64,000 nucleotides of DNA from Pectobacterium punjabense (GCF_012427845.1 NZ_CP038498.1:1364001-1428000), one strand, 5' to 3'; positions 1-10,451 are shown, counted from the first letter of the stretch. The notes: generated from the sequence alone by a model not told the origin. Program-made: numbers and translations.

Positions 1-2474
1 ATCAGCGTGATAGCGGCGGTCTCAATCGCGATATCACTGCCGCCGCCCATTGCAATGCCGACATCGGCCTGCGCCAGTGCGGGTGCATCGTTGATGCCAT
101 CGCCAATCATCGCCACGCGTTTGCCTTGCGCCTGTAGCTTTTTGATAGCCTCTGCTTTGCCGTCTGGCAGCACCCCAGCAATCACCTGATCGATACCGGC
201 TTCTTTAGCAATGCTCCTTGCCGTGAGTGGGTTGTCTCCTGTGAGCATAACTAATTGATAGCCCTGCTGGTGTAGACGTTGCAATGCGCTGACGCTATCC
301 GCTCGCAGTGGATCGTGAATAGAGAATACCGCAATGATGTGACCATTTGCTGCGAGCAACACCGGCGTAATGCCGCGCTGAGCCTGCTCGTTGATCAGCG
401 TTTCACCTTCGGTGATATCAATCTGATGCTGTGTGAGCAGTGCTGGATTCCCCAGCAGTAGATCGACATCCGAGATCTTGCCGCTGACGCCGAGACCACG
501 CAGCGTGCGGAACTGCTCGACTTGCGCGAGCGTAAGGTTTTCCGCACGTTCAAGAATTGCCTTCGCCAGTGGATGATGAGATCCCTGTTCCAACGACGCT
601 GCCCAGGTTAGCGCCAGTGCTTCCGTGACATCACCGACGGTATGAATCGCTACGACGCGCGGCTGCCCTTCGGTTAGCGTCCCGGTTTTGTCAAACACCA
701 ACACATCCAACTTGCTGGCCTGTTGCAAGGCATCGGCATCCCGAACCAGAACGCCAAACTCCGCTGCACGTCCAACGCCGGAAATAATCGACATCGGCGT
801 TGCCAGCCCAAGCGCACAGGGGCAAGCAATAATCAGAACCGTTGTGACGATAATGAGCGTATAGACTATCTGCGGCTGTGGCCCGACAAAGAACCAGATC
901 GCACCGCTGAGAAGCGCGATGGCAACGACGACGGGAACAAACACGGCAGAAATACGATCTGCTAGCTGGCCGATAGCGGGTTTGCTGCTTTGCGCCTGTC
1001 TGACCAGCCTGATGATTCGCGACAGGGTAGTTTGGTTGCCGATTGCGTCAGCCCGGAAGAGAACGCTGCCATCGGAAACCAATGTGCCGGCGTGAACGTT
1101 GTCGCCAGTTGTTTTAGATTGCGGGATCGGTTCCCCGGTCAGCATGGCTTCGTCGACCCACACTTCGCCTTGCAAAATCTCACCGTCGACAGGAATACGA
1201 TCGCCAGTTGTCAGGCGCAACGTCATGCCGGACTGGACTTCTGACAGCGGAATGGATTTTTCTCCTTCTGCCGTCACGACGCGGGCAGTAGGCGGTGTTA
1301 AGTCCAGCAGCCGTTCTAACGCACGTGAAGATCGCTGACGGGCGCGCTGTTCCAGCGCATGACCCAGGTTGATTAAACCAATGATCATCGCGCTTGCTTC
1401 GTAGTAAAGATGGCGCGCCGCCATCGGGAAAAGATCCGGCCACAAGTTGACGGTGATAGAGTAAAGCCATGCCGCGCCCGTTCCCAGCGCGACCAGCGTA
1501 TCCATGGTGGCGGTACCGTTTTTCAAGCTACGCCAGGCATTACGGTAAAAATGGCTACCAGCAAACACCATCACCGCCAGCGTCAGAATACCGATGACGA
1601 GCCATGGTGTGCGGCTTTCTGGCGTCAGGCTCATGCTGCCGCCCAATACGCCCCACAGCATCAGGGGGACACCAAGCAGCAAACCTAGCGCCGCCTGCCA
1701 CTGAAAACGTCGAATTGCCTGCTGAGCCGTTTGCTGTTGGCGCGCCCGGCGCGCTTCTTCGTCCTGAATAATTTCCGCGCCATAGCCTGCTTGCTCAACG
1801 GCAGCAATCAGCGCCTCAGGCTCAGCGTGACCGCTTACTAACGCGCTGCGTTCTGCCAGATTTACCCGCGCCTGCGTAACGCCGCTGACGTTTTGCAGCG
1901 CCGTCTGTACGCGGCTTACGCAGCTGGCGCAGCTCATGCCCTGAAGCAGGAGCTGTACGCTGTCGTCATCGTTGGTGGACGATGTGGTTGTTGCCGGAAG
2001 AGTTTTCTCGGCCGCTGGCAGCGCTTCCGGCGTTGTCGCTACCTGTGCCAGCGGCTCAGTTTTTGGGTGAGCGCTCTCCTGTACGCTGGCGTGATAGCCG
2101 GCTTCTTCAATCGCGCTAATCAGTACCGTGGCCTCAACGTTGCCATACACGGCGGCCTGCTCTGTAGTGACATCCGTTGCCACGACGCCGGGAATGGCTT
2201 CCAGCACTTTACGTGTCGCGGCGACGCAGTGATTGCAGCTCAGGCCGGAAAGCTGGAGAGACACATCCGGCGTGGTGGCGAGTTGCGCGTCGTAACCAAC
2301 CTTTTCGATAGTGTCGATCAGCGTTTGAGAATCAACGGCTCCGCTGACTCTGGCATACTGTTGGGTGACGTCGGTTTGTTCGACAGCAGGTAGCGCGTCC
2401 AGTGCTTTTTTAACGCGTTGAACACAGTGCCCGCAGGTCAGCCCCTGCAAGGACAACACGATGGTTTGTGACAT
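1..2474 (-). CDS. copA: Copper-exporting P1B-type ATPase CopA (3' end cut by window)
   Basis: Pumps Cu(I) from cytoplasm to periplasm using ATP. About 824 residues are visible; the C-terminus lies beyond base 1. Three N-terminal heavy-metal-associated domains carry GLTCGHC (Cys14/17), GLSCNHC (Cys80/83) and GMSCASC (Cys182/185), whereas E. coli CopA has two. Downstream are the transmembrane CPC metal site (IIACPCALG), the phosphorylation motif DKTGT, the SHHP motif of the nucleotide domain and the hinge GDGINDAPA, in the normal order. The start is the ATG at 2472-2474. The gene is divergent from cueR, with a CueR-type promoter between them, so copper-induced transcription is expected. Assignment is secure; only the far C-terminus is unseen. 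Confidence 0.96.
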   Translation of the reverse strand, partial: MSQTIVLSLQGLTCGHCVQRVKKALDALPAVEQTDVTQQYARVSGAVDSQTLIDTIEKVGYDAQLATTPDVSLQLSGLSCNHCVAATRKVLEAIPGVVATDVTTEQAAVYGNVEATVLISAIEEAGYHASVQESAHPKTEPLAQVATTPEALPAAEKTLPATTTSSTNDDDSVQLLLQGMSCASCVSRVQTALQNVSGVTQARVNLAERSALVSGHAEPEALIAAVEQAGYGAEIIQDEEARRARQQQTAQQAIRRFQWQAALGLLLGVPLMLWGVLGGSMSLTPESRTPWLVIGILTLAVMVFAGSHFYRNAWRSLKNGTATMDTLVALGTGAAWLYSITVNLWPDLFPMAARHLYYEASAMIIGLINLGHALEQRARQRSSRALERLLDLTPPTARVVTAEGEKSIPLSEVQSGMTLRLTTGDRIPVDGEILQGEVWVDEAMLTGEPIPQSKTTGDNVHAGTLVSDGSVLFRADAIGNQTTLSRIIRLVRQAQSSKPAIGQLADRISAVFVPVVVAIALLSGAIWFFVGPQPQIVYTLIIVTTVLIIACPCALGLATPMSIISGVGRAAEFGVLVRDADALQQASKLDVLVFDKTGTLTEGQPRVVAIHTVGDVTEALALTWAASLEQGSHHPLAKAILERAENLTLAQVEQFRTLRGLGVSGKISDVDLLLGNPALLTQHQIDITEGETLINEQAQRGITPVLLAANGHIIAVFSIHDPLRADSVSALQRLHQQGYQLVMLTGDNPLTARSIAKEAGIDQVIAGVLPDGKAEAIKKLQAQGKRVAMIGDGINDAPALAQADVGIAMGGGSDIAIETAAITL

Positions 2475-2549
2475 AACAATTTTCTCCCGTGATCACAGCC
2501 GGAGGTGAAAGACGTTGACCGGCTATCTGATTTCTACTAGTTATTGAGT

Positions 2550-2580
2550 AAGGTAAACCTTCTAGCAAGGGGAGGGTCAA
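2550..2580 (-). promoter_or_regulatory. CueR-type copA promoter/operator
   Basis: On the minus strand, TTGACC (2575-2580) and TACCTT (2550-2555) are separated by 19 bp. The spacer contains the dyad CCTT-N-AAGG (CCCCTTGCTAGAAGG). This is the architecture of MerR/CueR-activated promoters and is close to the E. coli copA promoter as I remember it. The site ends only about 10 bp before the cueR start codon. Confidence 0.85.
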
Positions 2581-2590
2581 GGGGGAAATC

Positions 2591-3010
2591 ATGAATATCA
2601 GTGATGTTGCGAAAAAAACCGGTCTTAGCAGTAAAACCATTCGCTTTTATGAAGAGAAAGAACTTCTGACTACGCCGCTGCGTTCTGAAAATGGTTATCG
2701 TAGCTACGACGAGCATCATGTCGAAGAGCTAACGCTGCTGCGTCAGGCGCGCCAGGTTGGTTTTAATCTGGAGGAATGCCGGGAACTGGTTACGCTATTT
2801 AACGATCCGCTGCGGCGCAGTGCGGATGTCAAAGCGCGAACTTTGCAGAAAGTGCAGGAAATCGAGATGCATATCGAAGAGTTGAAAACAATGCGTGAAC
2901 AACTGCTGGCGTTGGCCGAACAGTGCCCTGGTGACGGAAGTGCTGAGTGTCCGATCATTAATAATCTGGCGGGCTGCTGTCAGAAAGGGGAGTCGGGCTC
3001 CCCTAAATAG
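2591..3010 (+). CDS. cueR: Cu(I)-responsive MerR-family activator CueR
   Basis: A 139-aa MerR-family regulator. It has an N-terminal winged helix-turn-helix ([22 protein letters not shown]), a dimerisation helix, and a C-terminal metal loop with the two cysteines of CPGDGSAEC plus the CC pair typical of CueR. It senses cytoplasmic Cu(I) and activates copA by twisting its 19-bp-spacer promoter. It is transcribed divergently from copA. A possible own promoter (TTGACC at 2515-2520, TAGTTA at 2538-2543, 17-bp spacer) would place the copA operator in the cueR 5' leader, so CueR could also influence its own synthesis; that is inference. A purine-rich AGGGGGA lies just before the ATG. Confidence 0.95.
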   Translation: MNISDVAKKTGLSSKTIRFYEEKELLTTPLRSENGYRSYDEHHVEELTLLRQARQVGFNLEECRELVTLFNDPLRRSADVKARTLQKVQEIEMHIEELKTMREQLLALAEQCPGDGSAECPIINNLAGCCQKGESGSPK

Positions 3011-3019
3011 TGCGCTCTG

Positions 3020-3475
3020 TTAGTGCTCAATCGGCCGGACATGCAGTGTGATGCCGTCAACGGCAAACACTTCAACATGCGTGCCGGCAGGCAGTTCCTG
3101 CTCTGATTTCACGCGCCAACTGCTATCGCCGATGTTGACCCGGCCAAAGCCGTTAATCACGGGTTCGGTCAGGGTAGCGCGCAGGCCAATCAACTGTTGC
3201 CCACGTTGGTTAAGCGTTGACGGTGGGCGCGACAGCGTTCGCTTACGCAGCCAATACCACCAGAGCAACGCCGTAACGATCGTCATGATGGCGAAAATTG
3301 TCCCCTGCCATGGCCAGCCCAGCGGCATAACCCACGTGAGTAGCCCAACCAATACGGCGGATAAGCCGCTCCACAGCAGATAACCGCTGGCACCTAGCAT
3401 TTCGGCGGCTAAAAGCAGACCGCCGAGTGACAGCCAGAACCAGTGTGCATTTTCCATCACCAGTTCAATGCCCAT
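3020..3475 (-). CDS. ybbJ: NfeD-family inner membrane protein YbbJ
   Basis: A 151-aa protein of the short NfeD family. There are two to three N-terminal hydrophobic segments (residues about 10-75, including FWLSLGGLLLAAEMLG and LLTWVMPLG), then a soluble OB-fold domain with LNQRGQQLIG and the terminal GTHVEVFAVDGITLHVRP. NfeD proteins partner SPFH/stomatin proteins. Here the start codon overlaps the stop of qmcA by one base (TAATG), which indicates translational coupling. In E. coli the same pair follows cueR. The role is membrane-domain organisation or quality control; no enzymatic function can be read from the sequence. Confidence 0.92.
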   Translation of the reverse strand: MGIELVMENAHWFWLSLGGLLLAAEMLGASGYLLWSGLSAVLVGLLTWVMPLGWPWQGTIFAIMTIVTALLWWYWLRKRTLSRPPSTLNQRGQQLIGLRATLTEPVINGFGRVNIGDSSWRVKSEQELPAGTHVEVFAVDGITLHVRPIEH

Positions 3476-4389
3476 TATTGACCTCGGCTGTCTTTGCTGT
3501 CTTTAATCAGCTCGGTGATCCCGCCAATGGCTCCCATCAGGTTACTGGCTTCTAGCGGCATCATGATCACTTTGCTGTTATTGGAGGAGCCAATCTGCTG
3601 CAAGGCATCGGTATATTTCTGGGCGACAAAGTAGTTAATTGCCTGAATGTTACCCGCCGCGATGGCCTCAGAGACCATTTTAGTTGCCTGTGCTTCTGCT
3701 TCTGCCGCACGTTCACGCGCTTCCGCTTCAAGGAATGCGGACTGGCGTTGGCCTTCCGCCTTCAGAATTTGCGACTGCTTTTCCCCTTCGGCTTTCAGGA
3801 TAGCGGCCTGACGTACCCCTTCAGCCTCCAGAATATCGGCACGTTTGTTACGTTCCGCTTTCATCTGCGCGTTCATTGCCGCAATCAGTTCTGCTGGCGG
3901 ACGGACGTCGCGGATCTCAATACGCGTGATTTTAATGCCCCACGGATTGGTGGCTTCGTCAACGATGTGCAGCAGGCGAGTATTGATGCTGTCGCGCTGG
4001 GACAACATTTCGTCCAGCTCCATGGAACCCAGCACGGTACGGAAGTTGGTCATGGTGAGGTTGACGATAGCCTGTTCCAGATTACTGACTTCATAGGCCG
4101 CCCGCGCTGGATCGATTACCTGAATAAAGCAGACGGCATCAATCGCTACATTGGCGTTATCGCGTGAGATAATTTCCTGAGAGGGGATGTCTAATACCTG
4201 TTCCATCATGTTGATTTTACGACCAACACGATCCATGAAAGGCACGACCAGATTAAGCCCCGGCATCAGCGTTTTGGTGTAGCGGCCAAAACGTTCTACA
4301 GTCCATTGGTATCCCTGAGGTACGATTTTGATGCCTGACCAGACGATGATAAGTGCAACAAAGATCAAAACGGGAATGACGGTAAGCAT
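3475..4389 (-). CDS. qmcA: SPFH/stomatin-family membrane protein QmcA
   Basis: A 304-aa stomatin/prohibitin-family protein. One N-terminal membrane anchor (residues 1-20, [18 protein letters not shown]) precedes the SPFH domain (about 20-190; [30 protein letters not shown]). A long Ala/Glu/Lys-rich coiled coil follows (about 190-245), with repeats of [18 protein letters not shown]. In E. coli QmcA forms high-molecular-weight complexes with HflKC and FtsH and occurs with YbbJ. It is the first gene of a two-gene operon with ybbJ. The E. coli neighbours fetA-fetB are absent here. Confidence 0.94.
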   Translation of the reverse strand: MLTVIPVLIFVALIIVWSGIKIVPQGYQWTVERFGRYTKTLMPGLNLVVPFMDRVGRKINMMEQVLDIPSQEIISRDNANVAIDAVCFIQVIDPARAAYEVSNLEQAIVNLTMTNFRTVLGSMELDEMLSQRDSINTRLLHIVDEATNPWGIKITRIEIRDVRPPAELIAAMNAQMKAERNKRADILEAEGVRQAAILKAEGEKQSQILKAEGQRQSAFLEAEARERAAEAEAQATKMVSEAIAAGNIQAINYFVAQKYTDALQQIGSSNNSKVIMMPLEASNLMGAIGGITELIKDSKDSRGQ

Positions 4390-4500
4390 AGTATTAACCT
4401 CTATTTATGACTGTTTTTTGAGTGTCCCAGAGAAAATTAGGCGAAAATGTATTGCATGACGATTCTAGCGCCATCCACGGCTAAAACCTATCTTTGACGG

Positions 4501-4529
4501 CAGCCAGCCCGAGAGAGTCGGACTGGCTG
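4501..4529 (-). terminator. Possible transcript-end hairpin after the chemoreceptor gene
   Basis: Seven-base arms CAGCCAG/CTGGCTG extend with CCGA/TCGG around a short loop, with one mismatch. The hairpin lies 28 bp past the chemoreceptor stop, between it and the qmcA start. There is no U-run on the minus strand, so it may be a transcript-stabilising stem rather than a classical intrinsic terminator. Confidence 0.4.
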
Positions 4530-4556
4530 GTTAATTGAGGGGATGCGTTGTCGAGA

Positions 4557-6167
4557 TCAGAGACGAGACGTGGCTGCTGGCAAGCCCGTCAAGAGGCGCT
4601 GTGGTGCATTGATGAACTGGGGCGTATCGATAGAATCAGTGAGAATAAAGGTGGAGACGGATGCCGATAGCTGTTGAGCCAGATCTTGCAGCGATTGTGT
4701 CGCCGCGGTGGACTGCTCGACCAACGACACATTTTGCTGTGTGGCCATATCAATTTGCCCGATGGCAATGTTTATCTGGTTGATCCCTTCGCTCTGCTCT
4801 CCGCTGGCGCGCGCAATCTCATTCATGATCTGGCCGACGGTTGACGCGTTGTCGACCAGCGCACCGATCGATGATTCTGCGGTTTCCACCATCTCCATAC
4901 CTTCATGGATTTTATCTACTGAGTTATCAATGAGCACTTTAATCTCTTTGGCGGCTAATGCGCTGCGCTGCGCCAGATTGCGTACCTCACCTGCGACAAC
5001 GGCAAATCCACGCCCTTGCTCACCCGCTCTGGCGGCTTCAACAGCGGCGTTCAGCGCCAGAATATTAGTTTGGAATGCAATGCCGTCAATCGTACCGATA
5101 ATTTCCACCATGCGGCGCGATGAATCGCGAATGTCGCGCATTTTTTCTGTTACCTGTTTCATCGTCGCTGTGCTGTCTTGCATATCCTTCGATGCTTCGG
5201 AAGCAAGGGCGTCGGCGCGATGAGTATTTTCAGCCGTGTTTTTCAGCGTGGACGTTAACTGCTCCATTGATGAGACGGTTTCTTCCAGCGAACTGGCCTG
5301 ATGTTCAGTCCGAGCCGATAGATCGCTATTTCCGGCGCTCAATTGCGATGTCGCTGTGGAGATCGCGCTGGCACCGTCGCGTACCTGACTGACAATATCT
5401 CGTAGGCTGACTGTCATATTGTTTAATTCATTAAGTAATATACCTGCTTCATCTTTCGTCGAGCCTTGCAGAGAATGTGTCAGGTTACCTTTTGCGACAT
5501 TCTGGGCTAAATGTAATGCCTGCGTTAATGGCGGAATAATGCTGCGAATGACGATGCGAGAAATGATAAAGCTAAAGACAATACCAACTACAATAATAAA
5601 CAGGAGAAATAACCTGGCTGTGTGATATTCATCATGTACCGTTTTTTCCGACTGCGTCATTCTATTATTCGATTCATCAATAAACTGCTCAGCCAGTGAT
5701 TTCAGCGTCGTGCCAAGCGGCCAGGTTACATTTAACGCCTGTTCACGTAACCCGTCTTTGTTACCTATTTTGGCTTCCTGAAGTAAGTTATCGCTCGATT
5801 GGGAAAAGGCCTGATGCGCTTTTTTTAGTTCAGCCAATTTCTCTTGAAGGCCAGGATCATTTACGACCAGTCGCTGTAGTTGATCCAGATTTTCAACCAT
5901 CTTGCTGCGATGTTTTTTAATTGCTTCAATTGTTGCCTCGTTGTCTTCCGGCTTTTCATTGATAAAAAAAGCGGATTGTTCGACGAAGACGTTATTTATT
6001 TCACTAATTAACGTATTGGCGTAAGCCGTGGTGGGATATAGCGTCTGAACTATTTTTTCTACTTGATTATTAAGGCTGGATAAATTAACCGTTGAAATAA
6101 AGCCAATAATAGCGACTATTAGCATCCCTGCACCGAATCCGGTGTTTAATCTTGTGCTTATTCTCAT
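4557..6167 (-). CDS. Methyl-accepting chemotaxis protein
   Basis: A 536-aa transmembrane chemoreceptor. TM1 (residues about 10-30) is followed by a roughly 155-residue periplasmic domain that looks like a four-helix bundle, TM2 (about 187-207, LFLLFIIVVGIVFSFII), a HAMP linker (IIPPLTQALHLAQNVAKGN) and the methylation and signalling helices. The hairpin tip contains the highly conserved FQTNILALNAAVEAARAGEQ, which binds CheA and CheW. The C-terminus lacks the NWETF-type pentapeptide, so it probably relies on other receptors for efficient adaptation. The ligand cannot be predicted. The gene stands alone; soft-rot bacteria carry many such receptors. No convincing sigma-28 promoter was found in the AT-rich 200 bp upstream. 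Confidence 0.95.
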   Translation of the reverse strand: MRISTRLNTGFGAGMLIVAIIGFISTVNLSSLNNQVEKIVQTLYPTTAYANTLISEINNVFVEQSAFFINEKPEDNEATIEAIKKHRSKMVENLDQLQRLVVNDPGLQEKLAELKKAHQAFSQSSDNLLQEAKIGNKDGLREQALNVTWPLGTTLKSLAEQFIDESNNRMTQSEKTVHDEYHTARLFLLFIIVVGIVFSFIISRIVIRSIIPPLTQALHLAQNVAKGNLTHSLQGSTKDEAGILLNELNNMTVSLRDIVSQVRDGASAISTATSQLSAGNSDLSARTEHQASSLEETVSSMEQLTSTLKNTAENTHRADALASEASKDMQDSTATMKQVTEKMRDIRDSSRRMVEIIGTIDGIAFQTNILALNAAVEAARAGEQGRGFAVVAGEVRNLAQRSALAAKEIKVLIDNSVDKIHEGMEMVETAESSIGALVDNASTVGQIMNEIARASGEQSEGINQINIAIGQIDMATQQNVSLVEQSTAATQSLQDLAQQLSASVSTFILTDSIDTPQFINAPQRLLTGLPAATSRL

Positions 6168-6366
6168 GTGATAGGTCCTTTTTTGCTATGTATAGTCAAA
6201 ATCGTAAAACAAATGTATATCGAGTTGTAATATGATGGTTATTATTTTGGCATGATGTGTCGATATTATTGACTTATTCTGAGTAAAGAAAAAATAACCA
6301 AATAAGCGAGCTTATTCAATTAAATAATCTTCAATAGCAAGAACAAAAAATATGAAAGAGATAGGG

Positions 6367-6627
6367 CTATAGATCCAGTTCGATGTCGCCTTGCGGCATA
6401 CAGCAGCAGGGGAGGATTTCATCCTGTTGGATACAGGCTAGTGGTGTTTGACGATACGCGACTCTGCCTTTTACCAGACGCAGCCGACAGGAACCGCAAT
6501 AGCCAGAGCGGCACTGGTATTCAATGCTGACGCGGTTGGATTCCAGCACATCCAGCAGGGAAGGGCCATCGTCTGAACAGGAAAACTGCGCACCTGATGT
6601 GCGCAGCGTAATAGTTGGATTGCTCAT
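6367..6627 (-). CDS. yfaE: 2Fe-2S ferredoxin YfaE (NrdB cofactor maintenance)
   Basis: An 86-aa plant-type ferredoxin. The cluster ligands are visible as CRSGYCGSC (CX4CX2C pattern) and a distal cysteine near QTPLAC. In E. coli YfaE reduces the diferric centre of NrdB so that the tyrosyl radical can be regenerated. The ATG lies three bases past the nrdB stop, so the gene is the third member of the nrdA-nrdB-yfaE unit, in the same order as E. coli. Length matches the family. Confidence 0.93.
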   Translation of the reverse strand: MSNPTITLRTSGAQFSCSDDGPSLLDVLESNRVSIEYQCRSGYCGSCRLRLVKGRVAYRQTPLACIQQDEILPCCCMPQGDIELDL

Positions 6628-6630
6628 CGA

Positions 6631-7761
6631 TTACAGTTGGAAATCGCTCAGGTCGTCGTCGCTGATTTCTGAATCGATCTGACCGACCAGATAAGAGCTG
6701 ACTTCAACTTCCTGCGGTGCAACCTGTACGTTATCGGATACCAGCCAGGCGTTAATCCACGGAATGGGGTTAGTACGCGTCTGGAATGGCAGCGGCAGAC
6801 CTACTGCCTGCATGCGGATGTTGGTGATGTATTCCACGTACTGGCACAGAATATCTTTGTTCAGGCCAATCATCGAACCGTCGCGGAACAGGTATTCAGC
6901 CCACTCTTTTTCTTGCTGAGCGGCGAGTACGAACAGGTCATAGCACTCCTGCTGACACTCTTCGGCAATCTGCGCCATTTCAGGGTCGTCATGACCAGAA
7001 CGCATCAGGTTCAGCATGTGTTGCGTGCCAGTCAGGTGCAGTGCTTCGTCACGGGCGATGAGCTTGATGATTTTGGCGTTGCCTTCCATCAGTTCACGTT
7101 CTGCAAAAGCAAACGAGCAGGCAAAGCTGACATAGAAACGAATCGCCTCCAGTGCGTTAACGCTCATCAGGCAGATATACAGCTGTTTTTTCAGCGTATG
7201 TAAATCCACGGTGATGGTTTTACCGTTAACCTGATGTGTCCCTGCGCCCAGAAGATGGTAGTAGCTGGTCATCTCGATCAGCGAATCGTAGTAGCCGGAG
7301 ATATCCTTGGCACGCTTCAGAATCTCTTCGTTCGTTACGATATCGTCAAATACCAGCGACGGATCGTTCACGATATTACGAATAATATGGGTGTAGGAAC
7401 GTGAGTGAATGGTTTCCGAGAATGCCCAGGTTTCCACCCAGGTTTCCAGCTCAGGGATAGAGATTAGCGGCAGTAACGCTACGTTTGGGCTACGTCCCTG
7501 AATCGAATCCAGCAGCGTCTGGTATTTCAGGTTGCTGATGAAGATGTGTTTTTCATGATCGGGGAGTGCCTGATAGTCGATGCGGTCGCGAGACACATCA
7601 ACTTCTTCCGGACGCCAGAAGAAGGACAGCTGTTTTTCGATTAGCTTTTCGAAAATTTCATATTTTTGCTGATCGAAACGTGCAACGTTAACAGACTGGC
7701 CGAAGAACATGGGTTCTAGCAACTGGTCATTTTTATTCTGTGAAAAAGTGGTGTAGGCCAT
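6631..7761 (-). CDS. nrdB: Ribonucleoside-diphosphate reductase class Ia beta subunit
   Basis: A 376-aa small subunit that houses the diferric-tyrosyl radical cofactor. The radical tyrosine is in [11 protein letters not shown] (residue 123 with Met, the E. coli Tyr122). Iron ligands lie in [14 protein letters not shown] and [12 protein letters not shown]. The C-terminal tail ends in [11 protein letters not shown] and provides docking to NrdA. The start at the ATG 7759-7761 (MAYTTFSQ) gives exactly the E. coli length; longer in-frame extensions run into the intergenic repeat and are unlikely. It is separated from nrdA by 109 bp containing a repeat and a hairpin. Confidence 0.97.
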   Translation of the reverse strand: MAYTTFSQNKNDQLLEPMFFGQSVNVARFDQQKYEIFEKLIEKQLSFFWRPEEVDVSRDRIDYQALPDHEKHIFISNLKYQTLLDSIQGRSPNVALLPLISIPELETWVETWAFSETIHSRSYTHIIRNIVNDPSLVFDDIVTNEEILKRAKDISGYYDSLIEMTSYYHLLGAGTHQVNGKTITVDLHTLKKQLYICLMSVNALEAIRFYVSFACSFAFAERELMEGNAKIIKLIARDEALHLTGTQHMLNLMRSGHDDPEMAQIAEECQQECYDLFVLAAQQEKEWAEYLFRDGSMIGLNKDILCQYVEYITNIRMQAVGLPLPFQTRTNPIPWINAWLVSDNVQVAPQEVEVSSYLVGQIDSEISDDDLSDFQL

Positions 7762-7771
7762 TAATCTCTCC

Positions 7772-7830
7772 AAAAAATGCCGTGAGCATTTTTTAACGCC
7801 GCTTGCGGCTGCGGGTAAAACGCCCGCGCT
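7772..7830. repeat. Multi-hairpin intergenic repeat, copy 1 (nrdA-nrdB spacer)
   Basis: Consecutive stem-loops: AAAAAATGC-cgtga-GCATTTTTT, then GCCGC-tt-GCGGC, then GCGGG-N7-CCCGC. The block CGCCGCTTGCGGC recurs at 40.9 and 47.1 kb in the same hairpin order, and a diverged copy lies at 22.0 kb. It sits inside the nrdA-nrdB transcript. There is no coding potential. Confidence 0.7.
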
Positions 7831-7838
7831 AAAAGGAT

Positions 7839-7861
7839 AAAAGGCTGCATCGCAGCCTTTT
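7839..7861 (-). terminator. Terminator-like hairpin between nrdA and nrdB
   Basis: A ten-base stem AAAAGGCTGC/GCAGCCTTTT with a three-base loop lies nine bases past the nrdA stop. On the transcript the 3' arm ends in UUUUA, so partial termination or RNA processing between nrdA and nrdB is possible. Whether it terminates cannot be told from sequence. Confidence 0.5.
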
Positions 7862-7870
7862 ATTATTGGC

Positions 7871-10156
7871 TTAAATCTTACACGCGCCGCCTTCGCAGCC
7901 ATCGTCCTGTGGCTCTGCCAACAGATCGTCTTGTACGTCTTCAGCGCCGTCACGGGTGTTTTGGTAATACAGCGTTTTAACGCCGAATTTGTAGGCCGTG
8001 ACCAGATCTTTCAGCAACTGCTTCATCGGCACCCGACCTGACGGGAAGCGTGATGGATCGTAGTTGGTGTTGGAGGAGATCGCCTGATCGACAAATTTCT
8101 GCATCAGACCCACCAGTTGCAGGTATCCATCGTTATTTGGCATGTCCCACAGCAGTTCGTAGGCATCTTTCAGCGTTTCGTACTCTGGCACGACTTGGCG
8201 CAAAATGCCGTCTTTGGACGCTTTGACGCTGATGTGGCCGCGCGGTGGTTCAATACCGTTGGTGGCGTTAGAGATTTGAGACGACGTTTCAGACGGCATT
8301 AGCGCAGACAGCGTTGAGTTACGCAGGCCGTACGCTTTAATATCTTTACGCAACGCTTCCCAGTCGAGATGCAGCGGTTCGTTGCAAATCGCGTCCAGAT
8401 CGCGCTTGTAGGTATCGATCGGTAAAATACCCTGTGAGTAGGTGGTTTCATTGAACCATGGGCAGGCACCTTGCTCACGCGCCAGCACATTCGATGCCTT
8501 CAGGAGATAGTATTGGATCGCTTCAAACGTTTTGTGCGTCAGGCCGTTGGCGCTGCCATCGGAGTAACGTACGCCATTTTTCGCCAGATAGTAGGCAAAG
8601 TTGATGACGCCAATGCCCAACGTACGACGACCCATCGCACCACGCTCTGCTGCCTTAATCGGGTAATCCTGATAATCCAGCAGGGCATCCAGCGCGCGTA
8701 CTGCGAGCGTGGCTAAATCTTCCAAATCGTCCAGGCTGTTAATTGCGCCGAGGTTAAACGCTGACAGCGTACACAGTGCGATTTCACCGTTTTCATCATT
8801 CACATCGTTCAACGGCTTGGTCGGCAACGCGATTTCCAGACACAGGTTGGACTGACGAACCGGCGCAATCACCGGATCGAACGGACTGTGCGTATTGCAG
8901 TGGTCAACGTTCTGAATATAGATACGGCCTGTAGAAGCACGTTCCTGCATCATCAGGGAGAACAGTTCAACGGCTTTGATGCGCTGCTTGCGGATGCTGT
9001 CATCCTGCTCGTATTTCACATACAGGCGCTCGAACTCATTCTGATCGGCGAAGAACGCGTCGTATAGCCCCGGAACGTCAGATGGGCTGAACAGCGTGAT
9101 CTCTTCACCTTTTACCAAGCGCTGATACATCAGTTTGTTCAACTGTACGCCGTAATCGAGGTGACGAACGCGGTTGCCTTCTACGCCACGGTTGTTTTTC
9201 AACACCAGCAGACTTTCTACTTCCAGATGCCACAGCGGATAGAACAGCGTGGCAGCCCCGCCGCGTACGCCGCCCTGAGAGCAGGATTTCACGGCTGTCT
9301 GGAAATGCTTATAGAAAGGGATACAGCCGGTATGGAACGCTTCACCGCCACGGATTGGGCTACCGAGCGCACGGATGTGGCCCGCGTTGATGCCGATACC
9401 GGCACGCTGGGAAACATATTTCACGATAGCGCTGGACGTTGCGTTGATGGAATCCAGACTGTCACCGCATTCGATCAGCACGCAGGAACTGAACTGACGT
9501 GTCGGGGTGCGCACACCCGCCATGATTGGCGTTGGCAGAGAAATTTTGAATGTGGAAATCGCGTCATAGAAACGTTTAACGTAATCCAGACGGGTTTCAC
9601 GCGGGTAGCCGGAGAACAGGCAGGCGGCGACCAGAATGTACAGGAACTGGGCGCTTTCGTAGATATCACCGGTCACGCGGTTTTGGACCAGATATTTTCC
9701 TTCCAGCTGTTTAACCGCAGCATAGGAGAAATTCATGTCACGCCAGTGATCGATGAAAGCGTCCATCTGAGCGAATTCTTCGGGGCTATAGTCTTCCAGC
9801 AGGTGCTTGTCGTATTTACCCAGTTCTACCATGTTGGTGACGTGCGTCAGCAGCGCGGGGGGTTCAAACTGACCGTAGGCTTTCTTGCGCAGATGGAAGA
9901 TAGCCAGACGCGCGGCCAGGTATTGATAATCTGGGCTTTCGCGGGAGATAAGATCGGCAGCGGCCTTGATGATGGTCTCATGGATATCAGAGGTTTTGAT
10001 ACTGTCGTAAAACTGAATGTGGGAACGCAGTTCCACCTGAGAAACGGAGACATTGTGTAAACCTTCTGCGGCCCAGGTAATGACGCGGTGGATTTTATCC
10101 AAATTGATTTTTTCTTTACTGCCATCGCGTTTGGTAACGAGCAAGCTCTGGTTCAT
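7871..10156 (-). CDS. nrdA: Ribonucleoside-diphosphate reductase class Ia alpha subunit
   Basis: A 761-aa large subunit that makes dNDPs from NDPs. An N-terminal ATP-cone (residues about 5-95; [18 protein letters not shown]) carries the overall activity site. Active-site residues are visible: the cysteine in [12 protein letters not shown] (E. coli Cys225), Asn/Cys/Glu in [10 protein letters not shown] (Asn437, Cys439, Glu441) and the cysteine of [11 protein letters not shown] (Cys462). The redox-shuttle cysteines are in the tail GCEGGACKI. The ATG at 10154-10156 ([12 protein letters not shown]) gives exactly the E. coli length. It is the first gene of nrdAB-yfaE. Upstream DnaA and NrdR-like sites suggest replication-linked control. 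Confidence 0.97.
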   Translation of the reverse strand: MNQSLLVTKRDGSKEKINLDKIHRVITWAAEGLHNVSVSQVELRSHIQFYDSIKTSDIHETIIKAAADLISRESPDYQYLAARLAIFHLRKKAYGQFEPPALLTHVTNMVELGKYDKHLLEDYSPEEFAQMDAFIDHWRDMNFSYAAVKQLEGKYLVQNRVTGDIYESAQFLYILVAACLFSGYPRETRLDYVKRFYDAISTFKISLPTPIMAGVRTPTRQFSSCVLIECGDSLDSINATSSAIVKYVSQRAGIGINAGHIRALGSPIRGGEAFHTGCIPFYKHFQTAVKSCSQGGVRGGAATLFYPLWHLEVESLLVLKNNRGVEGNRVRHLDYGVQLNKLMYQRLVKGEEITLFSPSDVPGLYDAFFADQNEFERLYVKYEQDDSIRKQRIKAVELFSLMMQERASTGRIYIQNVDHCNTHSPFDPVIAPVRQSNLCLEIALPTKPLNDVNDENGEIALCTLSAFNLGAINSLDDLEDLATLAVRALDALLDYQDYPIKAAERGAMGRRTLGIGVINFAYYLAKNGVRYSDGSANGLTHKTFEAIQYYLLKASNVLAREQGACPWFNETTYSQGILPIDTYKRDLDAICNEPLHLDWEALRKDIKAYGLRNSTLSALMPSETSSQISNATNGIEPPRGHISVKASKDGILRQVVPEYETLKDAYELLWDMPNNDGYLQLVGLMQKFVDQAISSNTNYDPSRFPSGRVPMKQLLKDLVTAYKFGVKTLYYQNTRDGAEDVQDDLLAEPQDDGCEGGACKI

Positions 10157-10199
10157 GTTGGGATTTACCTGTTGATGAAAATAAAAAAATATCCCCCGT

Positions 10200-10281
10200 T
10201 TATTCACAGAAATTCCTCTGTGACTAACTCTGTGGATAAATACTAGATATGGATATTTTTTGATAAATGGCTACTACATGG
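10200..10281 (-). promoter_or_regulatory. nrdA control region: DnaA boxes and possible NrdR boxes
   Basis: A perfect DnaA box TTATCCACA is on the minus strand at 10231-10239, and TTATTCACA, which fits TTATNCACA, is on the plus strand at 10200-10208. Two related half-palindromes, TACTAGATATGG (10241-10252) and TACTACATGG (10272-10281), start exactly 31 bp apart, three helical turns, as expected of paired NrdR boxes. The match to the NrdR consensus is only moderate. The rest of the 10157-10505 gap is AT-rich with no other recognisable element except the ubiG terminator. Confidence 0.55.
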
Positions 10282-10451
10282 TGAGTATTCTAGTCTGGAT
10301 TCGTTTGAGTACAAGGCTTGATTTTGGTGTTAATTTCAGGTTGCTGAAGCGTTGGTTTCTCGAAATCCTGATTTTGTAAGGGCTAAGAGGATGTCAATAT
10401 TCTGTAAAAAAAATAAGTCGCGTCCATTTTGTTGGTTTTTCAGATAAACCC

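Noticed and set aside
6168..6366. Sigma-28 (FliA) promoter for the chemoreceptor
   Set aside because: A GCCAAAAT-like block is present but the -35 TAAAG element at the right spacing is missing.
9161..10060. 299-codon plus-strand ORF
   Set aside because: Entirely antisense to nrdA, whose translation is unambiguous; a shadow frame.
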